Shown here: in pieces, positions 45,850 through 55,930 of the stretch
How the letters are laid out: the number at the start of each line of letters is the position of its first letter
Numbering within the stretch: the stretch's first letter is position 1
Assembly: GCF_000471905.2 (NCBI RefSeq)
Contig: NW_006496628.1
Location: 965,395-1,029,394, forward strand
From: Amborella trichopoda
Lineage: Eukaryota; Streptophyta; Magnoliopsida; Amborellales; Amborellaceae
DNA length: 64,000 bases
Direction: 5' to 3'
Notes under the pieces: model-generated
Told to the model about the DNA's origin: nothing
Database searches by the model: none
Seen by the model: the letters and a program-made list of their open reading frames with translations, nothing else
Translations under genes and position numbers: made by a program

Positions 45850-46872
45850 ATGTTTATTGAAGATGAAAAGCCTCTTATTACTAAGAATGAATCGCATCCC
45901 TCTCCTCAATCTCCTGTCTCCGAAGGTGAGAGCGAGTATGATATGATAATTATGGGCAATGGGGTGATTTCCCTTGCAACCTTGAGAGAAGGAATCATGT
46001 TTTTTGTTCGAAGGAAATCCATCATAGGTGTGGGTTTTGTAGTCACCTCCTTTTCGGGACAATTTATTCATCCCCTTGTTTGGTGCATCCGGAGAGGCTT
46101 TGTTGTTTCACAGGCCCTGATGCCTTTCCCTGTACAAATCACAAGGCTCAATCATCGAAATGTCACTGTAGACAATGGACACGATTTTCATAGTGTCGCT
46201 TATCAACTCTTCAGCCGGGCTTCTCTCTTTGAGTTGACCATGTTCCCCTCTTTAGCAAAGAGGCTGATAGACAACCTTTTTGACTTCGTGGTCCCTTGTG
46301 CAGTCTTGTTCAAAATAAAGGTGACTCAAATGGCTCGACAGGCACGAGAAGTTCTGTCTTTAGAAGAATCTGCTTCTATTGAGAAATATCCGTCCATTAG
46401 GCCTTTACTTAAGTTCTTCACTAGGCCTTTGACTTTCACAGATGCAGCGGCAGCACACTTGGGTAACCTTAGAACCAACTTGCTTATGCATGATTTCGTT
46501 CACCTGGATTTCAAGATTGTTCCTTCGGAGTTTCCCCCGATTGTTAAAGAGATCGCATGTTTTACGAATGAAGTTGACAAGGCGATTCTTGAACGCAACA
46601 TCAACAATCTTGAAGGCTTGCTTGTTGTGGCCTGGGAGGTAGGGAAGGACTTGTTTTCGCCTTAGTTGGTACCTGGGGAATATCCTCCTTTGGTCAGGAA
46701 GCTTGCTCTCCTTCAGGCGGCAGCCCTGAAGGATGGAATCAAGTGGGCACAACAGGCCACTATAAGCTTAGTCTTGAGACTTAAGTGCACGCTCTCATTT
46801 ATACCCCTTTGCACACCAATTCTTGATTTTAATAACATCGATAACTGTATGCATTTGTGTTTATATGAATGA
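45850..46872 (+). pseudogene. Antisense reading frame of element C, unknown product
   Basis: One frame runs 341 codons from ATG at 45850 to 46872, broken only by TAG at 46663-46665 (271 codons before, 68 after). It is the longest non-repetitive frame here and is antisense to the element, between pol and the 3' modules. The product starts acidic (SPQSPVSEGESEYD), then has a hydrophobic stretch (SLATLREGIMFFV), a FPSLAKRLIDNLFDFVVP region and a C-terminal helical part (VRKLALLQAAALKDG). I recognise no domain. Antisense ORFs in this position are reported for Tat-lineage elements such as Grande and RIRE2, which it most likely parallels; relatedness is untested. The TATA box at 44875 could drive it. 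Confidence 0.6.
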
Positions 46873-46899
46873 AGTGTCCTTTTTTCTTTTTTTTTGCTT

Positions 46900-47904
46900 A
46901 AAGTGTTTGTGTGACATGTCTTTTACTGCTTTGTCTTCCTCCATTTTATTGCTTTCATCCTTTGTTAGTGTGGGATGAAAAGGAATATCCCACTCCTTGC
47001 TTTATCTTTTGGAAGCCTGCTATGGCTTCAATGAACTCGAATGGAGAAGAAGTTGCTTCCTCACCCCTTAGTGTTTGATTGAAGATGGGCTCATAATTCA
47101 TGGTTCTCATGATTTGATGAGCCTGCTCGCTGTAAATGCTCTAGTCTGGGGGAGCTTTGGCTTCGATTCGAGGAAAATTTCTCTTGAGCTCATCGTAAGC
47201 CTTGGTCTTGGGGACAATCTCCCTTAAGTGTTTTGAAGAGACGCACATAACCTTCAATTGATTCTGGAGGTTGCACACTTTGTTTCTGAACATTGTCATG
47301 GGGTCTTGTTACTGCGAGCTGGAGGGCTGACTCTTGTCTGCCTGTACTTCTTCGACAACCCCGGAGAAGTGTAAGACCTTCTTTTGGCTGTCGGCTATCC
47401 CCTTGTTCAGGGAGGACAGAACCTGGAGCACCATCCGTGGCAGTTGGTGTGTCAATTCTGTCCCTAGAAGGGTGATGGGGACATGCAGAACCTTTTGTTG
47501 GTCTGATATGTTGGTGACCCATTGGTGCTGACAGGTCCACCTCTAGGGCTTCCTCAAGCTCAAGGGCTACTTCTGACTCGTATTTTTGTTCTGACGAATT
47601 AAAAGTAGAGGGAGAAGCTTCACCTTTGGGAGAGGATACCATGACCTGGGAGAGGTGGCAAGGTATACTTGGGTGGATAGGTCAAAGGGAGGGTCTTGCC
47701 TTGACTTTCCTCTTCTTTGAACATGTCAGTAATCATTTGCCCTAGATCCTCAACGTCATCATGAGACGAAGTTCCCGTCTCTCTCACAGACTTCTGATCA
47801 TCATTTTTTGACATTTCTGGTGTGGGATGGTCTTTGAAATAATACTTAGCAATGGCGTAGTGAGTCTCAACGACGGGGAACGGTCTTTTGTCAGCATAAA
47901 CCAT
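46900..47904 (-). pseudogene. Post-protease linker of element C
   Basis: The part at 47620-47904 begins VYADKRPFPVVETHYAIAKYY, the conserved segment after protease. Then a low-complexity acidic and Ser/Pro-rich part (47190-47642) follows. Near 47100 another frame reads HQIMRTMNYEP and later KIKQGVGY, resembling the segment that precedes RT in Tat polyproteins. The next sequence is the 3' end of the antisense frame, so RT, RNase H and integrase are deleted at about 46900. Confidence 0.65.
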
Positions 47905-47919
47905 GTGTTGTCTTCCATC

Positions 47920-48300
47920 TCAGCTATACTTGAAACATTGGTGGAGCGTGGAAGGAACCACCCCTAGATCGTGAAGGCAAGGACGACCAAGTAGGACGTT
48001 GTAAGAGGTATCCGTGTCGATTACGTGAAATTGAGCGTAATCATTGAGGTCATCAATCTTGAGGTGCAGGCGCACGATGTCGGTTGGCTTCCCTTGCACA
48101 GTGATGTGGGTAGGAGTGAGGTCATCAGACCTTAATCTCAGTCGGGTGACAATCCTTCTTGGGATTAGGTAACTGCTAAACCTACGTCTAGTATGATCCA
48201 ATTGAGAGGGTCAGCGTGCAATTCACCATTCACGAAGAGGGGGTGATTGTGGAATTTTCCTCCCAACTGAAGGTCACCTTCGGAAAAGGAGATTGTCAGG
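47920..48300 (-). pseudogene. Aspartic protease of element C
   Basis: It cleaves the Gag-Pol polyprotein. The active-site region reads WIILDVGLAVT, with D-V-G instead of D-S/T-G, and a frameshift follows at once near 48175. The rest is open at 47920-48201: YLIPRRIVTRLRL, ITVQGKPTD, and then YNVLLGRPCLHDLG and PSTLHQ, the strongly conserved end of Tat proteases. The frameshift and altered active site make it inactive. This is the only protease in the window. Confidence 0.82.
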
Positions 48301-49150
48301 CACCCGCTAAGAATGGCTGGGTCGACCTCCATGGGTTCCACCTCAGTCTCGTATACCTCGGGGTTAGAGAGTCCTTGGGCCAAAGCCATGTGGTGGTCTC
48401 TAAACAGGAAGAGGGCATCATAAACACTCAAAAGGGATGGAAGCTTTCTCAACTGCCCAATTACATCGTATTTTACTTTATCGTCATTTTGCCTTCTGTG
48501 TTCCTGATCCAGCCACTGGTGTAGGTGATAGGGTAGGCTTAAGGACGGGTTTTGGTAGAGTCTTGGTTTGTGACACTGACGTTGTTCAGCTGGTGCGGTC
48601 TGAGTTGATGGGGCAGTAATAGGAATTTGTACTAGGGATGTAGAGGTTTGAGGTTCAGGCTTAGGGGAAAGTGAAGGATCAGGAAATTTGAGGACCTTGA
48701 ACTTTTGAGGTGTGGGCCATTGCTTCTTTCCTGATCTTAGACCCATTTTTCCTGTGCTGGTTGGTACTTCCAAGATTTGCACCATGTGGGAGGCTTCATT
48801 AGAGCAGGAGCTCATAGATGGCTCGGTTTTGGCTTCGGTTGTTAAGGCGTCGACGACTATTGAGAATCCTGTCGCTTGGGCCAGCATTTCTCTGGGGGGT
48901 TCTTATTGCGGCATGGTGAGGCTGGTGTCTTCGAACTCCTTGTTTATAGAGTCAAAGTCTGGGCATCGCCGAGTGGTATCTGTAGAAGGAATCGAGGAGA
49001 GGGAAGAGAAGAAGGGTTAGAATGTTTAGAGCACCTTTTTACGTCGTTGCCAGAGTTGGACATTTGCAGAGGGTATTTAAGGTCTTGCCCCCGCTTTGAT
49101 CGTTGTGGGGTGCTTTTAACATTGTCACCCATTTTGGCTGGCTCTTGAGA
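48300..49150 (-). pseudogene. Gag C-terminal part of element C
   Basis: The frame 48165-48887 carries FSIVVDALTTEAKTEPS, SHMVQILEVPTSTGKMG and then a proline-rich stretch up to EVDPAIL before protease. It matches A and B, but the SNISRM helix is degraded. A frame at 48944-49132 covers the upstream basic part. Confidence 0.65.
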
Positions 49151-50230
49151 TATTGATGACTCAGAGCTGTCTGCCTGATTTGACGATACAATGGGGCGAG
49201 CTGTGCCTGAGATGAAGTCCCGTAAGGTCGACAGCGGAGGAAGGGGTCTGAGGAATTCTTCCTCGACTGGCGGCTGAGGAAGATGATTACTCCGGCGGGC
49301 TGACCTAGGTGTTCGCCATCTCCTTCAGGATCCCCGAGGGGGTGTTTGGACCGCCTTATCAAGCTGGCAAGAGGCGGTAGCCTGGTGGACTACTATGCGT
49401 CTAAGGGACTTGAGCCTGCTTTGCCCAAGGTAGACTTCCCAGAGTTGAGAGGTCGAAGGCCCTGAGGAGTCCAGTGCATAATTATGAGGGGCCTGCAGTG
49501 TGGCTTCTCCTTGAACGAGAGCGAGGGCTTAGACGAGTTCTGGAATAATCGCATAGTCGATGTGACCTTGCTGGACTTTCTTCGCAACTATGGCCTCGAA
49601 CCTAGAGCAGTCATTGAGTTCGTGTCCCCACACTTGGTGATAAGGGAACCAAAGTTTTTTCGTGCCTCGAGCAAGGCATCTTAGCTGCCTAATGAGCTTG
49701 GGAGTGATGAGACCTTGTTCAAGGAGGCGGGACGCTATTGTATGGTTGCTGCTTGGCCTTGGCCGGAGATGCCGATGCCTTGGAGAGGTCTAGGGTTTGA
49801 GAAACCGATACATTGGTGTCAGCTAAGGTGATGGCCGAGCTGATTACTGCCTTTTGATTGCCCCCACTGATGGGGCATGAGTTTGAGCCTTGCTGAAGGG
49901 TGTTGCCATGCTTGAACAATCCCTCAATACGGATTGCCTTAGAGATGAGCTTTGACATGGAGGGTGGATTGGATGCCTCCACATGTAGGGCGATCTCAGG
50001 AAGCATGTCTTGTATGCAGGTCTGGACTGCTTCCTTCTTGGTCATGGGAGTGGCGTGAAGGGTCGTCCACTCTCTCCATCGAGTGATGAATTTATCAACC
50101 GGTTCACCTGGGTCTTGCATCAAGGTGAGGAGCTTGATGGTTTCCACATTCCTTTGGACTTCGTAGAAGCGTTTGTAGAAACCTGGACTGCCCCATTTTC
50201 TTTGAACCTGCGAGGGCCATGTCTATGAGC
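49150..50230 (-). pseudogene. gag: gag core and zinc knuckle of element C
   Basis: The capsid core is open at 49719-50147 (LLTLMQDPGEPVDKFITRW, EAVQTCIQDMLPEIALHVEA, ISKAIRIEG). The second knuckle-like motif follows near 49640 (FPYHQVWGHELNDC, first Cys lost); the first knuckle found in A and B is missing, so a deletion lies near 49725. On the N side, the region that in A and B holds the MEKI.RME helix is absent; the frame joins ORF1-type sequence at about 50220 by a deletion. Confidence 0.78.
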
Positions 50231-50427
50231 TGGAGCAAGGAATGTTGTCCAAGGATGGAGTGCAACTTGGGTTCTTATTTTGGAGGCTGGAGGCCTCTGT
50301 CCGATATCAAGCCGTTGGCCCGAATTCCTTTGTGAGGCCAGGGTGTTCGGATGACCGAAGGCAGGCTCAAGATGGTACTCTTAGGGAAGACCTTTGAGGA
50401 CCAGGGCTCGAGCTGTTTGCTTGACGT

Positions 50428-51375
50428 CTAGTGAGTGGCAGCAGAAAGAGGGGCCGGCTCGTGACTCCTTCTGAGTCTGGATCCGAAAGGGACCTGCGAA
50501 TATGGTGTGTGTGCAGTTTTAGGGTTAGCCTTCTGGGTGACCAGGGGGCCAGCCCGGGCTCCGTCAATGGGTTCGACCTGTGGAGGCTGAGACCCATGAG
50601 CTTGTGTTTGTGAGGGATGAGGCAGGAGCATGTCTCTCACAAGTTGAAGCTGTGTGTGTCGGGAGGGAATACGGAGCGGTCGATCTTCCTGTGCTTGAGG
50701 GGGCATAGAGTTAGGGCTACCCCGATTTGTTGAAAGCGAATGCATGACACGTGCAGGGTTTGGCCTAAGAAGGCCTCTTCCTGAATTCGAGCTCAAGGCA
50801 ACATGAGGGTAACCCTAAGGTGTGGCTCGAGTAGATAGACCACGAGCCTTTGAGTGTGTGCGAGCGGTGAAGACCTCAGGGCCACCGCCTGTGTGTACTG
50901 ACCCTCCAGGTGTGGGGGCACATAATAGTGCAGGAGCATAGGGGTTTACCATGCGGTGAATCTCAAGAGCGTTGAACGTTTGTTTGCCTTTCACAGAGAT
51001 GGACGAGGCAGCCTTCTGAAGTACCGCAGCAATATGAATAGTAGGAGATTTACCAATAGCAGAGTGCACAGCAGTGGAAGTGTTGCCCATGCAAAGGGCC
51101 TTGGTTGAGAGTCCACTAAGGTAAGAAAGCGAGGAGGCAAGGACCTTTAAATCCCCTCCCTCACTGACCCAGGTGAGAACCTCGGACCATGAGTCTTGAC
51201 TCAAAAGAAGAGTAGGGAAGGAGGCTTGAGCAGCTCGCTTCCATGGAACAGCCACGAGTGCAGGGATAAGGAAATCCCCTACCCAGATGAACGGGTTGAA
51301 CAACCCAAGTGCCATAGAAATGAGTGCAGAATGTAAAGAAGGAAATCGATCAAACAAGAGTGAACTGACTAAGGG
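50428..51375 (-). pseudogene. ORF1-like upstream frame of element C, one stop
   Basis: One frame stays open from within the LTR (51420) to 50428 except for a TAG at 50815-50817, about 330 codons in all. Conserved parts are FNPFIWVGDFLIPALVAVP, SFPTLLLSQDS, LTWVSEGGDLKVLASS and KALCMGNTSTAVHSAIGKS. The second half (50428-50796) is basic and proline-rich. No domain is recognised. A and B have matching, more damaged frames in the same place between primer site and gag. The natural start is unclear; the ATG inside MALGLFNP is a candidate. Confidence 0.62.
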
Positions 51376-51382
51376 GTAGTAA

Positions 51383-51402
51383 GTCCCCAGTTGAGTCGTC
51401 AA
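51383..51402 (-). other. Primer binding site of C (tRNA-Arg type)
   Basis: Minus-strand TTGACGACTCAACTGGGGAC lies two bases from the LTR end. It has small changes from the tRNA-Arg complement. Confidence 0.72.
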
Positions 51403-51404
51403 GC

Positions 51405-53861
51405 TAGTTAGGTGCCTCAATCTCGCCCTCTAGATCTAGGTGATCTGGTGGCATGTGTCTAGGGTCTTTGGTGGACCCAGGATTTGAGATCGCTCTCTCG
51501 GAACCTTGCTCAAGGGCAAGGAAAAGTATACCAACCAATGAGAGAGGAGTTTTAGGTAGGTTCGGGACTTACTCAGGCTGGCTCACTTGGGTGCCCTTTT
51601 AGATCACGAAGAAAGCCCCCCAGCTACTTGAATTGATTCGTAATAGCCTCCCTTGACCTGTAACCCTCTTGTTTTTTGCACAACACTTCTATAGTTAATT
51701 TGTAAGACAAGTGGGTTGAAAAGGACCCACTCATGTCTTAGGGAAATGCATATTCATGAGAGAAGGTGATGAAGTGCAAGGTTAGATGAAAGATCGAAAT
51801 GGGAAGAGAACTTGACAAAGAGGTGAGGCTAGGATGACAACCAAAAGCCACCGACTCGGAGTGATAGCAAGAGGGGCATGGTTCACTGAACTAGCATGGT
51901 GGCAGTACTACTCGAAACCAAGGTCGGCGCATTGGTGCTAAGCTAGTCCTACCCTCGATCAAGTGAGAAGAGAAATAGGTGGAGAGGAAAGAACAAGACG
52001 GTGAAGAGAAGGAAAAATCCGGACGTCGATAGACTTCACTGTGGCAATGCAGGGAGGCAGTGCATCCCTTGTGGATGGCGCTAGACGAGGAACAACGCGC
52101 TGGTTTATATTAGGTCGCATGGTGATAGGAATGGGACGTAAGGAGAACGGCGATAGGCACCAGACGCATAGAGGAAGCTCATGGACGACGATGGGGTTGC
52201 CAGGGCCTCTAGTGGGCAGCAATAGGTATCCAAGACGTCAAAGCTACGTCAGTGAGCGACGATGGGGAGCACTATCTACAGACTTCACTGAGTGAAAGAG
52301 ATAGACAAGAAGGAGGGAAAGAAAACTAGTGCTTGATGCTGCCATCGCCATGTGCGCCCTATGAGACCAAGGGAGAGGCATGCACGACACTGCCACTGTC
52401 GTGCATGACCTCCACGAGGGACTCAGAAAATGAAGAGGGAGAAGAGAGGGGACAAGGGAGAGAGAAGAAGAAAAGATTCTCTCACGTTACCCTCTCTCTC
52501 AAGTCTAACACCACAATGGTAGGAATGTGAAACTTGTATTAAGTGAAAACTCTCTCTTGTGTGTGTATGTGTCTGCCTTCTCTCTTTTGTTTTCTTTACG
52601 TACAATGATGGTACGTCTATATAGAAGTGTGCCCCAAACATGATGGGTGGACGATCAAAAGGAATCCTAATTGCTGAAAATTAAGATTAAATTGAATTAA
52701 AATAAATTAGGGTGCAAAATGATAGCTTTGCCCCTTCCTAACAAGTTGTGGAATTTCATAACAGTCTCTGTATTGCCTTAGGACTTACGTGTTCTTACAT
52801 GGCTGATACGGGGTCATTCTGATGCTCGGTTGATCGTAAGATGATTGTTTTCTTGTAAGGCTTGGTGTGGCGATCAATTTGATACCAACTTCAAGCCATG
52901 GATTGTGTTTTTGGTGTATGTCATGTGACTTGAATTTTGAGTAGATCTTGAAAGTTTGAATCAATAGTGTGTTCGATCCTTGATGTTTTTTTGTGTTTTC
53001 TTAATTGAATCACACTGAGAACGCTGCTACGATCATGGGGCACAAAACGCAGCTTGATTTCATGGCCGAACGAAGATTTTTGCAAGTTTGGAATTTTTGC
53101 TGAAATCAAGGATTATGGTGATAGAATTTGCATTCTGTTCGTTGGCTTCGTTTGCAGAATCCGACCATTCATCGTGTACGGGGCTCAGGTCAGGGATGGC
53201 TCGAGACCTTACACCTGCATTGGAATTGGTCTTGCATCGATCGGCTCTCGAGAGGCGTGATTTGGCGTCTCGAGAGAGGCAGGACCCTGCTGAATTTCCT
53301 GCACTTTCTTCAAGAACCAGCAACTTCTCTCTAGCTTTTCATGGCAATTGGGTATCATCACGGGACGTGCCACATATCGAATCGCTTGTCTTGACTAGAC
53401 GAATATGGTCACCAAATTTAGGCGAGATTTGACTTGGGAAGGTCAAGAAAGTCACTAGTTTGTGACAGTCCCTTTAATTGTGTAGTGTTGCAGGGTGGCT
53501 GCACAGGAATAGAGTGCGGCTCCTCCTGTTTCACTCTTTCGCGTATAACTTCTTCTTGGAGTGTATGTTTGGGCTGAAACTTTATCCTTGGGGGTTTTGA
53601 ATCATGTTGGATCCAATGGTGGTAGTCCCATAACAATTTGAGATAGGTTATAGGGGGTCCGTTTCAGGGTGCTAGAGAACTATTTCTCGGTCTACACTGC
53701 CTTAGACATGTCGAAATGCGACGAAACTTGGTAGGAGTCTTTTGAGACACCTCATGAAGATCTTGGCCAGTTTTGGGTTGTTCTGAGACTGTCAAAACTT
53801 CCACTACTTGATAGGCCTTTATTGAGTGAGGGCCTCATGTTGATGAAATATACCTTCAACA
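51405..53861 (-). repeat. 5' LTR of element C
   Basis: 2.46 kb. On the minus strand it starts TGTTGAAGG at 53861 and ends CACCTAACTA at 51405 (A in place of the expected C/G context). The TATA box is at 52617-52624 and hairpins lie at 52330-52410. It is shorter than its partner by small deletions in U3 and U5. Confidence 0.9.
52617..52624 (-). promoter_or_regulatory. Sense TATA box, 5' LTR of C
   Basis: Minus-strand CTATATAG lies in TTCTATATAGACG, aligned with the box in the other LTR. Confidence 0.6.
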
Positions 53862-53866
53862 ATCAC
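53862..53866. repeat. Target site duplication of element C, right copy (ATCAC)
   Basis: Identical to 38957-38961, directly after the CA end of the LTR. Confidence 0.85.
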
Positions 53867-54950
53867 ATGAATCGAGAGTAGCTGCCCCAATGCTGCTCTT
53901 GCATCTAAGAAATAGAGGACGCTTACAGGCAACAAAGCTACTCTCGCATCAGAGGAAAGTAGAAGGGTTTTATATTGCGTATATTAGACATACAAAGCAG
54001 GCCCTCTTCATAGTGAGCACCCTTCCACAGAACAACATGGGGTTCACTATTGTGCTGTAAGACTTGGCTTCCAACAGACTTCATAAGCCTGGCCTTACCA
54101 TTGGACACCACCCTTACCATTGGACACCACCCTTTGCCTACCCGAGTCATCGTCATGCGTGATCACCGCGCACAACTCAGTGTCGTGCATGATCATCGCC
54201 GCGGATGACTTAGCACTGCGTGCAACAATCGCCGCATGCAACTTATCGCCAAGCACGACCACAGTTGGGTAAGACTTCCCGCCGTCCATGAAAGGATCAC
54301 CGAGTAGGTGTGTGGGCGTGATTATCGATGTTCACTAGTGTCGTGTGCAACCTATCGCCGCACGCGTTAACTTGCGACTGTTCAAATGCCCTGTGACCTT
54401 TTGTCTCCCCAATGACTATTCAATTCCTTGTGACCCTTTGGTTCCCGTGACCCTTCAGTTGCCTATGACCCTTCGGTTTCTGTGACCTTTCGGTTGCCTA
54501 TCCACCTTCCCCGAGACCCTTTGTCTCTCCCAGCTACTGTTCACTGTCTGCGGCCTCTCGGTTTCTTACTAGGAAACCCTTTCACTTGTCGGGAACCCAC
54601 TATTGCGCAATTCTCGGTCGTCCACACCACCGAAAAATCCCTGAAAGCCAACGGTAGTTCACCTGTAGCTCCTTGCTGTAAATTGGACTCCTTTTTCCCC
54701 CTTCTCTGCTACTCTAAGACTACTTTCAGAATCCTAGCAAACCCCGGCAAATCCCTTATTCTCCTCGCCTTAGCACTCTCCTCGTCACTGCAACTCCTTG
54801 CGAGCATTTTACCAGAATCTCTTGCCGCTCACCGGACTCCTAACAACAGCCTATGTTCTGCGTTCTTGCCAGAGTTCTCACCGAAAGCTTCTCTCTCTCA
54901 CTGCTAAAGCTCACAATCATTTTACCTTTGATAAAATTGCGTAAAAAACC

Positions 54951-54962
54951 CCTTATATAGGT
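54951..54962 (-). promoter_or_regulatory. Antisense TATA box of the P module (D copy)
   Basis: Minus-strand CCTATATAAGGGG is the same box as in the other four elements. Here it points toward integrase of D. Confidence 0.5.
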
Positions 54963-55469
54963 GACGCTTCCTGGAAGTGCCCTCGACAAATTAGGAATGC
55001 CGGTCAGGTCCCCGAAGGCCAAACGACGATAGGCTGGACGGGGTCGGGCTCAGACACAAGGCTCGAATAGAAGTCTATTGCCACCCTTGTAATTTCAAGC
55101 ACTAAATGGCGATGGGCCGGACCAAGTTGGGCTCAGGCCCGAAGCCCGAACACACGTCACCACCTCCCAGGTAGCGCCAAACATCTAGTGTCAAATGGAT
55201 CAAGATGGGGTCGGGCCCTAGCCCGAGGCATAAACTCAGACCAACACCATGTGCGATAACCATCGCGCGTGACTAATGACCAATGTGATCAATGCCGCAG
55301 TCGACCAGTGTCGATAAGTGCTCAGGGTCGCTCGCACAACTGTCGCCCATGTTGGAGCCATGTGTGCGAATGCTATTGCCGCCCATGACTAGCATCGTGT
55401 GTTTCGCTGTTGTCCATGCTAGTGTCGCGCAAGTCTGAGCTCAGTTAATGTCGTGTGTGTTCTACCACT

Positions 55470-55880
55470 TTCCCCAATGGAGTTACACCTATGTTGCAGC
55501 CTGTCATCCCTAGTGGAGTTACACCTGTGTCGCAGCCCATCATCCTCAGTAGGCGAATGCCAAAAAGAGTCATGCTTACCTCTTCCACCCCCAGTGGGTC
55601 TGTTTCGCACCAAGTTATTATCTTAACTTAAAACCTTTTCCATCTTATCCCCAGGGAGTCGGGTTACTTTCCATAAGCCTATTCTCCATAGAGTATTATC
55701 TTTTACCCCAAGGAGTCACACTTGTCCTCAGTAAAGTCCACTTTCGTCTGCCATCCCTAGTCAAGTCGCCATCTTCATCTAAGCCCTCTGCTTGTGTATG
55801 ACCTTAACCATTTTATCCTCAAGGAGTCAAATTGTCATCCACAGACCCATTCCTCATGGAGCTTCACCTATATGGTGACC
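55470..55880 (+). repeat. O-module array (D copy)
   Basis: Units CCCCAATGGAGTTACACC (near 55481), CCCTAGTGGAGTTACACC (near 55508) and later CCCCAGTGGGTC (55598) and CCCCAGGGAGTC (55650) resemble the tRNA-Arg 3' end in the element's sense strand. Confidence 0.7.
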
Positions 55881-55930
55881 CACGCAATGGTCCATGCTGC
55901 ATGACCTTAAACTGCACAACCATGGTGTAA

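Larger units (their letters stand above)
38962..53861 (-). mobile_element. Element C: Tat/Ogre-like retrotransposon with antisense frame, lacks RT and integrase
   Basis: A 14.9-kb element with paired LTRs (51405-53861 and 38962-41600), perfect ATCAC flanks and a primer site at 51383-51402. On the minus strand it has ORF1, gag, protease and a post-protease linker. On the plus strand a 341-codon frame lies between this and the 3' modules P, O, N and M. RT, RNase H and integrase are absent. Its LTRs (2.5-2.6 kb) form a different subfamily from A, B and F, with few hairpin units. Confidence 0.9.
53862..55930 (+). mobile_element. Element D continued: Q, P, O and start of N
   Basis: After C, the 42-bp repeat resumes (53880-53965), followed by the conserved post-Q stretch (53965-54290, matching B at 24480-24760 inverted). 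P (54300-55470) carries a run of GACCCTTCGGTT-type copies (54380-54500) and the antisense TATA box. O is 55470-55880 and N begins at 55885. The homology ends at about 55930, where block G starts. Confidence 0.78.
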
